Of a stretch of DNA of 64,000 nt, positions 11,093 to 23,939 are shown one piece after another. The DNA is from Epiperipatus broadwayi (taxonomy: Eukaryota; Onychophora; Udeonychophora; Euonychophora; Peripatidae). The stretch's first letter is position 1. Each line of letters begins with the position of its first letter. The stretch lies in the NCBI GenBank assembly GCA_028023455.1, contig JAQFVV010012986.1:12501-76500 (forward strand). Direction: 5' to 3'. The position numbers and the translations under genes were made by a program. The notes below the pieces were generated by a model, which made no database searches, was not told the DNA's origin, and was given only the letters and a program-made list of their open reading frames with translations.

Positions 11093-12873
11093 GTACTGAT
11101 CCTGTGAAAAACAACTACAGTGTAACAGAAAATTCTAAAACAAGTGAATTTAAAGGATTAAATCCTAACTTGGTTTTACCAGCAACGAACAGTAGTATAA
11201 ATGAGAATTTTATCAAAAGTGAAATTAAAGAATTAAATCCTAACTTCATTTTATCACCAACTACTAATAGTATAAATAAAAATTTCACTATAAATGAAAA
11301 TAAAACTTTAGATTTGAACTCAGTTTTATTATCAAGCAATAATAGTTTAAATGATAATTTTACCAGAAATGAATTTAAAGAGATCGATTTTGACTTAGTT
11401 TTAACATCATCTGCAGCACCTTTACTTTCTTCTCAAGATTTGAATCCACCAGATATTTATAAATCAGAGCTTAATCATAAAAATAGCAATTTTAGTAATG
11501 TGGAAGATGGAATATTGAACCAGGAATCAGCAACAAATGGAAACATTTCCATGCCAGATCCATATCTGTTAGAATTTGATACAAAGATTAGTAATGATAG
11601 TGAAGTAATAACGTTATCTAAATCAATAAACCAATTAAAATTGGATACAAAGATTAATAATGATAGTGATATTATATCATTACCTAAACAGATAAATCAA
11701 TTAGAATTTCATACAAAAAATAATAATAGCAGTGAAGTTATATCATTACCTAAACCAATAAATCAATTAGAATTTGATGCAAACAATAATAATGATGTTA
11801 TATCATTTCCTAAACAGATAAACCAATTAGATGATACAAAGAATCTTAGCAATAGTGAAGCTATATCATTACCTAAACCAACAAACCAAATAGAGTTTAA
11901 CACGAGGATAAATAATGAAAGTGTTATATCACTACCTAAACCAACATTACCTCTTGATACATCGCTTTCTCAGCAAGACCTTTTCACATTAGATTCATAT
12001 AAATCTGATTTGGATAAAAAAAATATCCCTAGTAAAACTGAAAGCATAAAATCAGATCAGGCTTCACCATCTAAACAAAGTTTTCTCTTATCAGATCTAT
12101 ACAAAACTGAATTAAATTACAGTGATGACAATTTTAGTAGTAATAATTATAAGCCTGAAATTGAGATTTCAACTTCAGCATCAATTTTACCATCGATAAA
12201 TCTCTTATTACCTGAACATAATGTATCGACACCACTTTCATCCAATTTAAATCATAATAGCAAAAACTTTGATACTAAAGCCGAAGGTATAAAGTCAAGC
12301 CAGAATACTTCTTTATTTCAAAAATTGTTTCCTGAAAGTAAAACGTTCGAACAAAACTTGTCCAAAGCAGATACTCATGAAACTGCAATGCTAGAACCGA
12401 GCTTTTCTTCTGTTTTTCCAGTAAATGTAACAATTTTTGAACAAAGTCAATCAAAATCAGATCCCCAAAAATCAGAATTGGATATGGCTCATGATGGATA
12501 TGCTCCAGATGGGTGGAAGCCAGCTGGGTCCAATGATGATTGGGCAATGCCACTTGGATCTAAAATTCCTTCTACTGAATCTATATTAAATTCTTTATCA
12601 AATACAAAAGCAAAAGACAATAGTGTTGCTAAGGAAAGTTACTGGGTTGGTGTTGAATCACCTAAGCCAAGTCAGTCATTAGATGCTGAAATCAATGATG
12701 GTGAAAATATGCTGAATATGATTAATTCAAGTTATGTTAAACATCCAGATATGTCTATTCCTTCAATTCCACATAGTTTTCGACATTGGGACACTTACAA
12801 CTTTGATAAATCTAATACAGAAACACAACAATTTCTTAAAAATGAATATCTATCAAATACAGAACAAAATTAA
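11093..12873 (+). CDS. 3'-terminal coding exon of an unidentified Asn/Ser-rich repetitive protein
   Basis: The frame stays open for about 590 codons and ends at TAA (12871-12873). It has no ATG near its 5' end. Instead a polypyrimidine tract and AG (11091-11092) form a splice acceptor, leaving two bases of a split codon, so this is a last exon. The protein is rich in Asn, Ser, Lys and Leu and looks disordered. The N-terminal part has about 40-residue repeats of LNPN..L..(T)NS..N.NF. Residues about 160-280 hold about five copies of a ~20-residue unit ending ISLPKPINQLEF, each starting DTK(I)NN. The C-terminal 130 residues are less repetitive and more aromatic (YAPDGWKPAGSNDDWAMP, ESYWVGV, FRHWDTYNF), which suggests a conserved binding segment. 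No signal peptide, membrane segment or known domain is visible. Function unknown. Confidence 0.75.
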
Positions 12874-13770
12874 AATTTAAATTAAGTGAAATTACAAATC
12901 ATATCTGCAGAATTCTATGACCCAGCTTTAAAATATTATTAATACTGTGTGATTCAGTGAAAATATTACATATCTAAAATAATATTATTTAATAATTTAT
13001 TTTGTACAAAGGTATATATGTGTCTGTGATGCCAAATATAAATTAATCTTATAAAATATTATAAATTAATATTAGCTATAACTAGTTAATACTACTATTG
13101 TAGCTGTTAATATCTCAACAAATTGGGATATCACTTGGCGGTATGATTTGAAATCAATTCAACAATATTACAATTGATTAGATTGATGTATAAACAAGAT
13201 ATTCCACTCTTTTTAATCACAAAAATAATTAAAGATTCTTATGAAGAACAATTCCTAGCCTATTTAGTAAATTCTATCTGTTCAGTTCCATACAATATTT
13301 TTTAAAGCTATTTCAATGGCAACTGTCTCTAGATTTGAACCTTCAATCGCAGGCAAGGCAGGTGAATGCATTATTGACTCCACTATCAGGTCTTCATTTG
13401 AATTAAAATGATAATAATGTATTTATTTATTTTTAAATAAAAATGACACTACTATATTTATTTTTTTATTTATTTTTTAGCATAAATAAACAATAGATTT
13501 GCATTGCGTCCTTGGCTTTATATCAATTAACAAAATTATGTAATCTAAATTAATATGTAAATGTGAAAGTTTATTTGTTTGTTTGTGACTTTGCTCCAGT
13601 CTAGATGAATCTTCATTGATTTTCCTTCTTTCATTGCAAAGAATTTTATAGGCTATAAATTTTTGCTTTGTGGTATTTAATTATTTTTAAAATGTTGGTA
13701 ATTTGCAATACTTATAAAAAAAGATAAATTTAAATAAATTAATAAATTATTTTTAAAAAAGGAGGGTTTG
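12874..13770 (+). other. Probable 3' untranslated region and flank
   Basis: The stretch follows the stop codon of the terminal exon. Candidate AATAAA signals occur near 13433 and 13485. At 13330-13370 the complement contains ggttcaaatctag, resembling a tRNA B box, which may mark a decayed SINE. I cannot place the polyadenylation site. Confidence 0.4.
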
Positions 13771-13774
13771 GAAA

Positions 13775-14030
13775 ATATGAATGACATTTATATTGTAACC
13801 TGCTTGGATTGTAAGAAAGATAATAAAAATTATTTATATATAGGAACAATAAAAATAAACTGAAACTAGATTAAAACAACATTTAATAGATAAAAATTCT
13901 AATATATATAACTGCATATGAAAGAATCAAGCATTTAAAATTTGCAGATCTTACAAAGAAAGATTAGTTAAAGAAAGTTTATAAAGTGTATAAAAATTAG
14001 AAAACCAGTTGTGAATAGAAAATGTTAGAA
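13775..14030 (+). pseudogene. Penelope-like element fragment, GIY-YIG endonuclease
   Basis: The frame reads NDIYIVTCLDCKKDNKNYLY then IG. This is the start of a GIY-YIG domain (IYxVxC..C....YLYIG) with the Cys spacing seen in Penelope-like elements. A stop and frameshifts follow. Pieces resembling KQHLIDKNSN and KERLVKES, then IKIRKPVVNRK, appear in other frames in the expected order. It is a decayed 3' fragment, with no RT recognisable upstream. Confidence 0.55.
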
Positions 14031-14034
14031 ATCT

Positions 14035-17000
14035 GGTGTGTGTATATATATATATATATAATAAATACAACATTATTTTTAATTTGATAAGTAAAATTCT
14101 GTTCTTGACCCCAATGAAGGTGCTGAAATTTCTATCAACAGTGTTTGATTTATTGGTTAAGACTGGAGATTTTATATATATATATTATTAATCAAATTAA
14201 ATCCCAGTGTGTTGCTGAATTGCATTCCATACTATATATATATTCTAACCCTTGACTTGTGCATCTTCACTTCCAGAATAGTATATGATATAAAATAAAA
14301 TGGGTTCTAGCTCAGTTAATAATTAATAAATAAAATATTCAGCATTAAAATTAAAATGTTTCACTAGCTCAAATTTAAAATACGAATAAGGTTCAGTTTA
14401 TAAAAATAAATTAAATAAATATTTAATATTTTCATGAGACTTGAAGTGAAAATACAGGTGACAAGATAGATTACATTGAGCCAATATCTCACAGGATACT
14501 ACCTCAATGGCATAAGAACACTATCCCCCCTTATTACTATTTCAAATAACAAACTCATAGTATTCTTACGACTTTAATAACTTCTATTCACTAAGATTAA
14601 ACTAATAATTAAGTCTTAATCTTCTATTTGTAATAATCTAGCTCAATAAAATAATCTCAGGTTCACAAAGTTTATTCTAAGTTAATTTAAAATATGGCAG
14701 TAAAATATGAGAAGGGATTTTATGTCATAATCTACTACACTAAAACTAATAGTAATAATATTCTTCATTGTTTAACTACTACTGGATATCTTTTCTTTTC
14801 GTTATATTTTTATTACCATAATAAAATAATAAAATAATTTTATACAATCTTTTATCTTCATGTAATAATATAATAAATACGTGGTAGCATATGATAATCT
14901 GATAAACAAAGGATGTGTGGCAACTGATAGCATATAATTCAGTATACTATTGTGATAACTAATTTATGACCAATAAAAAACAATGTAAAATTATGATTAT
15001 TTAATTTAAAAAAAATACTAATCAAATATTTAAATTCTTAAATATAACTCTCTATTTATCTTTTTGTGCAAAATTATATTTTTGTTTCAATTGTTATGAA
15101 TATATCGTGATTTCATGCAGTGAAGTGGAGAAATAAACAATCCAGACACAAAAAATTTTAAAAAACAAATTTTAACAAAGTTTATTAACAACAACAAATA
15201 AAATAAACAATTTATGTACACTATTTACAATGGATATCCTTATTTTATTCTTACATTTTTATCTACTAAGTTATATAAAATAGTTTATAGTTTAGTTATA
15301 TCTTTATTTATACTTAAGACAAAATAAAAAAATGTTACCATTTGGTTTCTCATTATGGTTAACTTATTATAAATATATTTACTTATTAGCAAAATATTTC
15401 ATCCTTAATATTATTAAACTATCTTATTTTTTAAAAAAAATTCATAGGAAAAACATTCTACAGAAAAACAAAAATTAACTTTATAATGAGTATGGATTTC
15501 TCAAAATATTAAAAAAATTTTCATCTTGCAAAGTCAAAGATGTTACATAAAATATTCATCCAAAATTCAGTACTAGATTTTAGTGTTTTATCACACGATG
15601 TTTACTAATCATAATATATTCTTATTTAGCCTTACTTTAGTATGATGTAAGTGTAATAATCAATATATTCCTGTTATTCAATAAACAAAAAAATATATAC
15701 TATGCATATTTGTTTATATAATTTACATTGTACTATTGTATTTTAAAAATATGCAATACTTATTTTTCTTTTTAAAAAAAATAATAATAAAACATTCAAA
15801 AAATAATTAACATTCTAAAGAAAATATCTTGTTTAGATACTCTATTTTAAAAATTTATATTTCATTTCCGAAAATAAATTCAAAATATATTCTATGATTC
15901 TTTCCTTTCCTTAGGATACTTTGGACCTTTAATTTCAAGTTATAAATTCTATTCCTTCTAAGCAAATAAACCAATCTTATACAAAACGATAGCATAACCT
16001 AAGTTCTAAATTATTTATCATTTCTTTTCAAAATATCTTACTGAATGATGCAGTTACATGAAATAAAGATAGCGAAACAGATGTATAGGATTTAAGGAAG
16101 AAAGCTAGAGTATCACTCTTAATATATCTCAAAAAATCATGGCACAGTGCAAAGAGGTATGACCTTTACCTGTCTAATAACCTCTAATACACGAACGATG
16201 TTAAAGCTACTTCTTCAGCTTTATTTAAAACATCAAATATTTAAAGACATATAAAACACTGTCCAAATAAAATGTGTATCAGTCATAGGGCTTTGTTAAC
16301 TATGCTGATAACCACATAAAGACTAAATATTATTTCTATTCCCTATCATATCCTATTTTTTTAAAAAATACATCATCTTGGTTTCCTGCTAACTATAGTA
16401 CTTCCAAGCCACTATCTCAACATTATTTCTCAAGATTTTTCTACATCTTACATCGATAAATAACTATCTGCATTTACAAAACAATAAATAAAATTCATTG
16501 ATAATTAAACAATCTTACTGTTCCACAAGAAAAGTTTGTCTACTTCATCATTCTGTATGTTTAATCATATACAATCTAACTAGACAATATTTGAATATCC
16601 AATAACATGAAAGTTCTAAAAGAATCACATAATTATTTGTTATTATGTTGGATTATATCACTAATATATATAAAAAAAAAAAATCGTCGTATGCATATTT
16701 TCAAATCAATCCTATCTCATAATGGTTTTTTAAAATGTTGTATGAAAATGTGTTACATATAATTAAAACTTTTACACTTCATTCTTAGATTCATAGATGA
16801 TCTAAAGAAAACAAAAATATACATTATAAATTATTAATAGTTATTATTATTACCAAATAACCCTTTTTATCTGGTCATCATTTTTAGTAGGCTTCTTCCA
16901 TCCACTGGATATAGAAAAACATTGCATACATAAACAAAAAGACACATCCATACGTTTTATTTAAAAATATTCTTATCTAAATTATTAGATTATATTATAA

Positions 17001-19080
17001 ATTTTATGTTATTAACAAATTAATGTTTTATGTTTTCCTAATCTTATAAATAGAAAATTTACATTTAACTAAGTTAGTAAAATAAAAATTTAAAACTATA
17101 ATTACGTCTTCACTTGACCATAGTTCATGATAAAATCCAAAAAATGTTCATTATTTTCTCTAGAGTTTTAAAATGTTCTCCTCCAAGTGCGTTAAAGTTT
17201 AAAAATAAAAATAATTATTAATCCATTTAGTAAAATTTATAGAAAATAATTCTGGGTCTTTACTATTCAGAATGAACATTATTAAACTGTAATATTAAAG
17301 AATTATTCCCACGAAGTTTATTTAATATTCTCTGATGCATCACTCTGTTCAATTTAACTTAAGTTATCTGGTAAACTTTTACACAATATTTGTATTTTCA
17401 TGGATCCAGCCTTTATTTATCTACTATATGTTCATTTTTTTTTTATATAGGTTTTATTTCTTAATAAGTTCTTTTTACTTCTTGTAAAATATATATTTAA
17501 AAAAAAAATGTTTTCCTTCAAAAAGGACTAAACATTCTATTTCTTTCATTATATTTTATGATAACTCATACGATATAAATATCTTATTCTTTTTTTAAAA
17601 AAACTCCTGGATAAGCTTATAAATAATGCGTCACAAAATTTTTTAGACGGCAAATAGTATTCTCTTTAAGCTTCCAGCATAATGTCCGTATTGTTCTTTT
17701 ATGAGTTAGAACAGTCCTCCGGTTAAGCATAAATAAAGCTGAATTATAATTTAAACATATTTTATTTCGTAGTATATCCATTTTCATTGCGAAGTTTAGG
17801 TCAAATTTCAGATAAAATAATCCTGGCAAGTAACTTTTAAAAATTAGAAAATCATTTTCACGAAGTTCCCAAATATATATATTTTTAAACTCTCTTTTGC
17901 AAAATACTTTTAAAAAATATCAATTAGTTTTTTGCAAATAAAACTATAAGAAAGTATTAAAAAAAAATTGACTAAAATAAAAATTTTAAAGTACTATCTC
18001 TTCGATAGCTACTAATATACCTTTCTCTGGTTTCAATCCATTTTTAATCTCCTCTTATACCCCCGTGCAATTCATATTTATAGTCTGTAAGAATACCTCT
18101 TTTGATTGGTTGATTCTTACTTTTAGCTTGAGAACAAATTTACATATATTTTTAGTTTTACAGAATTATATTTGAGAATAAAAATTTATGACATAATAAC
18201 TCAAAATATTATTTAAAATATTACTTTCAGATTGATTATTACTTTATCAAAATTATTTAATCATTTAAAATAACTTTTAAAATAACTTTAATAACCTATT
18301 CCATTTATCTATTTTTATTTAAACAAAATATTTAATTTTTTTATTAACTGTATTCGTCTTTATTACATTATTTAAAACATTACATATGATAGTTAATTTA
18401 ATATTTAATATTTACGTTATGCTAGGTGATAATTCCATCCAATTCTATAATATAACTTTTAAAATATTTTAAACTTTGTTACTTTAAGTACAAACAAGCA
18501 TGTGTGTGAAAGTATGAAGTATACAAGTCACATGATTAATAACTTTGACAGACGATTTTCAATCTATTTCTCTGCCTAGACTAATAAAATTGCTACACTT
18601 ATTATATTTAATAATATAATTATAAAATTTGGAAGAACAATTTAGAAAATATAGAATTAAATACAATTCTCACCATCATAAAGTTTATTTTTAAAATATA
18701 TTATATTAATTTTGACTATTAAATATGATTATAAATTTAAACACTGTATTTATTAACTTATCAGTTTTAAACTATTAAAATCGAATTTATTAAATATACT
18801 TTTAATATTTATAGCTGTGTTATTTAATATGGCCAGCTTTACAACCATATGAAACAATATTTTGAGCTTTATTTAACTATTTTTAAATGATTCGTTATAA
18901 TTTTATATACTATGTATTTTCTTTAGCTTCAAATTGTACTTTATATTATAATTGACAAACTATAATTAACATATTAAAATAATATATTCTAAAATTTAAA
19001 ATTTTTAGTAATTGACTGTTATGAACTATTACTGACCTATAGAAAAGGGCACAATATATATATATAAACAAAAACTAACT
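14035..19080. other. 5-kb AT-rich gene-poor stretch
   Basis: I find no coding region I can support and no long repeat I can pair. Poly-A/T runs and short (TA)n tracts dominate. A minus-strand open frame at 17617-17829 has no motif. It may be intergenic DNA or the intron of a gene outside view. Confidence 0.45.
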
Positions 19081-19084
19081 ATTT

Positions 19085-19290
19085 TTTTATCAAACTTTAA
19101 CATGAGCCACTACTCTCAGTGCCATCTCATATTGCTGACCCACCTGATCACACACATGTTGAAAAGATAAATAATCACCAATATACGTATTTCATGCTAA
19201 ACCAGCAATCATCAGTTGGTCTGAGAATAGTGGATTGCATGAAAGTCTGAGTTTGAATCCCACATATATTACATATATGAATGCAGGTTT
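19085..19290 (+). repeat. Partial copy of the 33-kb palindrome family
   Basis: It shares gttgaaaagataaataatca, then ccaatatacgtatttcatgc, then aaaccagcaatcatcagttg with the left arm at 32998-33068. It ends in a gaaagtctgagtttgaatcccacatata-type segment like the outer end of the right arm at 33570-33600. The tttgaatccc core resembles a tRNA B box in reverse. Confidence 0.75.
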
Positions 19291-19336
19291 AAGCCTGTAC
19301 AATGTATTATCAAACTTTACAAAAATATTTAATTCA

Positions 19337-19640
19337 GAGGATTTGAACCCAAACTTTCCAGCTCCCTTCAGCCTTCCACCCTATCTCATACAACTGATAC
19401 ACATAACCACACATATGTGAAAAAGATAAATGATCTCCAATATATGTATATTGGAGATCATTTGTCTTTTTCACATGTATGTTGTTATGTGTATCGGTTG
19501 TATTAGATAGAGTGGAGGCAATATATGTATGGAGATCATTTATCTTTTTCACATGTGTGGTCATGTGTTTTGGTTATATGAGATAGAGTGTATGGCTGAA
19601 GGGAGCTTGAAAGTCTGTGTTCAAATCCCCGATATTACAT
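19337..19640. repeat. Hairpin repeat with nested inverted and direct copies
   Basis: The left arm (19337-19445) runs from gaggatttgaaccc through cagctcccttcagcc and cctatctcatac to agataaatgatctccaata. It pairs with the adjoining 19446-19518 (tattggagatcatttgtc through agatagagtgg). A second, longer complement follows at 19525-19640, ending agggagcttgaaagtctgtg and ttcaaatcccc. The outer ends carry a GTTCAAATCC-like B-box sequence in opposite orientations, so this looks like three copies of one short family arranged inverted and direct. Confidence 0.8.
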
Positions 19641-19954
19641 CTAGACTCCAGATATATAAAATACTCTTGTATTTAAAATATTACAATATTTATTTCATTG
19701 ATTATAAAACAAAACAATAACAAAAACATATGTGCAATATATGTATATGTCTGTGAAAAAAATCCATACAAGAATTATGTATACACAAAATTTGTGTACT
19801 CATATTAAATCGTAAATATATATAAATATCTTATTGGTTAACATATTTAACAAAATTAATGAATGGAAAATAGAGCATTGGGAAACTAGTTAATTCAAGG
19901 ATATAATAGTGCCTATGTCCATGTTCTTACCATGAGAATGTAAAGTCTTAAATT

Positions 19955-20640
19955 TATAAATTAAAAAAACTTTTTTTTCTCTGTTGTATAGCAAAAATTA
20001 ATCTGTAATATGACCATTCTTAAATCATTATTTGAGTAATCTAATAAATTGAAGTGTTTAGAAACTGGTCTGTCTTTATTTTTATGTAAAATGTCAAATC
20101 TATGGTTAATTATTCTAATATATAGATTTTTGCTGATACACCTACATAATAGTTCAAGTAACTGCAACATTTTATTAAATATACTAAGTTTATACTTTTA
20201 CAATTGTCATAATTGGGAATATATCATTTTTGTAACCATAATATGTTTTGCATGTAAAACATGTTTTATCCCTACTTGAAAAACATTTATATATATATAT
20301 ATATAAATTAGTAATAAAATTTATTTTACAAATCTATTCCTTGTCTTCGATATACAACTTTATGTGAATTGGGAAAAATAGATTTTAGATAATCTGTGGA
20401 ATTTAATAGTATTTGGTTATTTTTAGGTAAATCATCATTAAAAATAAGAACTAGTGTGGGAACTTCCAAGTAGATACTTATTTTCTTAGATAGAAAAAGC
20501 TCCTTCTTTTCAATTTCTGAAAATTGTATTACTGCCTTATTTAACAGTGTTTTAGGATAATTCATATTTATGAATTTATTATATAAAACTTTGTTATTTG
20601 TTGGGAAAAAATTTTTTGTCTCTGCAAATTATTTTAATTC
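19955..20640 (-). pseudogene. Penelope-like element fragment: RT tail and GIY-YIG region
   Basis: On the minus strand, NYPKTLLNKAVIQF is followed by FPNSHKVVYRRQGIDL. These match the RGYP..LL and the P....FRR...L.DLL segments that link the RT to the endonuclease in Penelope-like elements. Downstream (20160 to 19970), RIINHRFDILHKNKDRPVSK then HFNLL and NNDLRMVILQ matches the R+..H..DI......PVAKHFN.....DL...L pattern of their GIY-YIG domain. A (TA)n run and frame breaks separate the two parts. The GIY-YIG tyrosine segment itself is scrambled, so the copy is inactive. Confidence 0.75.
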
Positions 20641-20649
20641 TTAAAAATT

Positions 20650-22040
20650 TACTATAGGGGGTATTAACCTTTAAGTGCTTAGGGTATTTACTATGAAAAT
20701 GTAAAATAATATGTTGTCAGTTGGCTTATTATATATATTGCAACAGGAAATTTTCCTAGTATGGGTTTTTATATACATTCCAGTAGACAAAAATGGGTTT
20801 GAACCTGAATACTTTACAATCAAAGATATATATATATACACACACATATGTATAATGAGATCTTCAAGCTGTGTGCTGTAAATTTTGATTCAAATAATAA
20901 TAAGTTGAATAATTAATAAAATTCAAATAAAAAATTTAATTCAATTTTATAATAATATTAATCAATGTGATAATGAAGATTAATAATTCAAAAATAGGAG
21001 TATTCCCAAAAGTATTTTATTTGTTTTTCAGTTTCAATAAAAAGAAACTTAAAGATGCCAAACCTTCTAAAAAGAGGTTTACTTTTGGAAAAGTTTTTTA
21101 AAAAACGATCTTCATTAATTATTACCACCATCCCAGCATGTCCCCGAATGAATTGCATGATTTCTCGGGAATGTGGGTATTAACTAGTATTTATGTTTTA
21201 ATTAAAAGCCTATATTTATTTGAATTGAGTTACAAACACAAACTAAATGGATTTTTAAAAAAAAAAAATTAACAATTTATTAATAATAAATAAATAAAAT
21301 GTTGCATATATACACGCAATTATCGACATATACATAAAAATATTATAGTAACAAAAAATATTTTAAGTTTAAACTATGGTTCAACTTTAAGGCTTTATTG
21401 TAATTATAATGATAAAATCTTACCATGTTAAATATCAAAACAATCATTAACCATGGTTTTTTTAAGATAACATTCTTTTAATATTTTACTGTTGTCTTCC
21501 TTAGTTTTTTTGATGATGATCTTCTCCTCGAACACTACTAATGTTAGAGAGAGTAGATACAGCAGCACTGATGATGTTATATGAGATATACTATCTATAA
21601 GTCTTGAGTAATTTATATGGCCCTATCCATGTCTTCCTTCACCACATTATAGAGGCATTGCACAAGTTGGTTTTTCAAACTTCAGCACTAATTTTTGGAT
21701 CCAACTGCATTTGACTGATGTGGTTTTTGGTTATCTACCCATACGTGGTAGATGGATTTCTTCTAAATAAAATCATCATACTGGCTATTGTAACTGGAGT
21801 ATTGATACTTTAAAGACAGGCAGTAAAATATGGCTTATGATGGAAAAAGGGTTTTAATCTGCAGTTGTTTCTCTTTTCATCATGGATCATGGCTATATAG
21901 CTTCAGACTACACCTTAATGCAAAGCAATATGGATAGAATTTCTGGGCTTTTAGAATTAGAATGCTAATGCCTAGTTTCATGTTTCAGACCTATTTATAT
22001 CTAATTGATGTTGTTCAAACATATTTTTCAAACAATATAT
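20650..22040. other. Non-coding DNA, no supported gene
   Basis: Mostly AT-rich. A more complex segment at about 21500-22010 may be an old repeat, but I see no readable frame in it. Confidence 0.4.
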
Positions 22041-22044
22041 ATGT

Positions 22045-22160
22045 CAGGGGTCCCCAACCTTTTTGCACTTAAGAGCACATTCTATAATAACGGCCAGGTG
22101 GCGGGCACCATTTATTTTTTTCAACCAGATTGCTGGCACCATTTATTTTTCAATGTAAAT
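22045..22160 (+). mobile_element. hAT-like transposon end (candidate)
   Basis: The sequence starts CAGGGGTCCCCAACCTTTTT. This form (CAGNGGTNCCCAA followed by a pyrimidine run) is the terminal repeat style of Charlie-type hAT elements and their short non-autonomous derivatives. It continues with a 'gaGCACAT' run and two ggcaccatttattttt copies. I could not find the opposite end or an 8-bp duplication, so it may be a truncated copy. Confidence 0.45.
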
Positions 22161-23130
22161 TTATAGTTGGATATTGTTAATAATACACATAATGTACAAA
22201 AAAATATTTATTTCAAAAATAAAATTTTAATGTATAATTAATGTTTATATTTTTATGCTGTAAAAGTATAGTATGCCATACAATTCGATTGCAATATTAT
22301 ACAATTATTTATAAGAAATTTTAAAAATTACATTTATTTGTATCAGATAAATAATTTTTTATCATGTTCGGATAGCGGCGGGTACATGTAAAGGGAAAAT
22401 ATGACTTTTGTATCACTACAACAATATATTTTTGGAAAAATATCCTCTTCAAAACATGTTATGGATACACTATTCTTATTTTTATACATAAGTATGTGAA
22501 ACAAAAGAAGAATAAAAAAAAATTTCTTTATTTACATTTCACAACATAGGAAAAAAATTTCACTGTCAAAAAACAACTTCTTAAATATTATCAATTATAA
22601 AATTTTAATATTTTTTTCAAATTCACCATCAGATTTTTTATAAAAATGGACAAGTTGTTTAATTAAAACCTCCATTTGAAAGGCAGCTTAAGTAAGGTTT
22701 GAAATGCTTTAAATTTTTCTAAACAACACAATTCAAAATTATCTCATGTATCAAAAGCATTTTTCCTTCTTCCTTTACAATATTATTATTATTCAATTTC
22801 TCACATATTATCAAATAATACTTAATAATCCTTAATAATGTACATGAATAAATTTTTTTTTTAATCTTTAGGGTAGTTTACATTTTTATTTCTTGAGGAA
22901 TGCATATATGTGCACACACAAATGAATGGCAATTTGTATATATTTATTAATCAATTTATATGAATATTTATTAAACACATTTTGTCTCTCTGTATTGTTA
23001 TAGTATAACCAATTTGGGCTACATAGGATTTGTTATATATTAATTTTAAAAATTCTATTACTATAAATAATTTCAATGACAAGAAAATGGATTACTGTTC
23101 TAGAAAAATTCGGTACTTTTTCATTACATT
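22161..23130. other. AT-rich flank of the hAT-like end
   Basis: No gene is supported. A cggcgggtac segment near 22375 is the only GC-rich patch and could be the remains of the far side of the hAT-like element. Confidence 0.35.
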
Positions 23131-23131
23131 G

Positions 23132-23925
23132 GACAAGCCACTTGATGGTGTTGTTTCTATGTAAACAAAAACAAGTATAACATTCCAGGCTGGCATAGTA
23201 TTTTTGTTTGGCATATTTTATTGATATATTTATTTCAAAACCTTTTTTATTTGCTATTTATGTGTTATTTTTTGGATTTCGTATATTTGTTCTTTTTTTA
23301 AAAAAAAAAACAACCTAAGATTTAATACAATTAAAAACATTAACATGCCTTCTTTGGTTGACTTTTTTATTTGGTTTTTATTTGATGTTACTTTTTTTTT
23401 TTTAATTTAAGAAATGAAAAAGAGAAAGAAAATTAAATAATTACGCTTTCTAGTTTCTTTTGGGAGGGGCTTCCTGCATTCTTACCCTTTTTTGCTTTGG
23501 GATGAAATAAAATAAAATGAAAACATTACTGTTATATTTATTTTGTGATTTAATGAAGTGAAAACCTAAGCCTAATATGTACCACTTTTTATTTATTGTT
23601 TGAAGTATGGCATTTCAAAAATTTGATCAGAAACTGTACACATCCCATTCCATAGGTTTTAAAGTTAATCCAGCTTTTTATACACACCCACACATGTGAA
23701 CAACAAATAAGAATAAAAACAAAACTAATAAACAGACATTTAATTGAAAATTGATATGCAAACAAATAAAGGGAAAAGACTAATGATTTCTTTAGGCTAT
23801 GTGTTTATTTATAGAAAAAAAAAAACAATATCAAATTCAAGTCGGTTTGAGACCACGTAAATGGCATACCACTGTGTTGCAGAGAAACAGCGCCATCAAG
23901 TGGCTTATCCAGTATAGCAAAAAAG
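23132..23925. repeat. Inverted pair of a 'GGCGCTGTTTCT' repeat
   Basis: The left copy (23138-23170) reads ggacaagccacttgatggtg followed by ttgtttct. The complement of 23885-23925 reads ggataagccacttgatggcg followed by ctgtttct. About 30 bp match in opposite orientation, about 750 bp apart, as expected for the ends of a small DNA transposon or two opposed copies of one repeat. The interior shows no coding content. The same core recurs at 26.1, 29.3-29.4, 46.2 and 47.7 kb. Confidence 0.55.
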
Positions 23926-23939
23926 TAAATTATGTTTCT

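Noticed and set aside
11115-11339. Minus-strand frame opposite the terminal exon
   Set aside because: It is a hydrophobic shadow of the Asn/Ser-rich coding exon on the plus strand.
13330-13370. Possible tRNA gene around a B-box-like sequence
   Set aside because: No cloverleaf, A box or acceptor stem could be built, so at most it is a decayed SINE.
23805-23935. C-terminal part of the minus-strand frame after the Penelope YVDD box
   Set aside because: The DKPLDGAVSLQHSG segment is a translation of the GGCGCTGTTTCT repeat, not Penelope protein.
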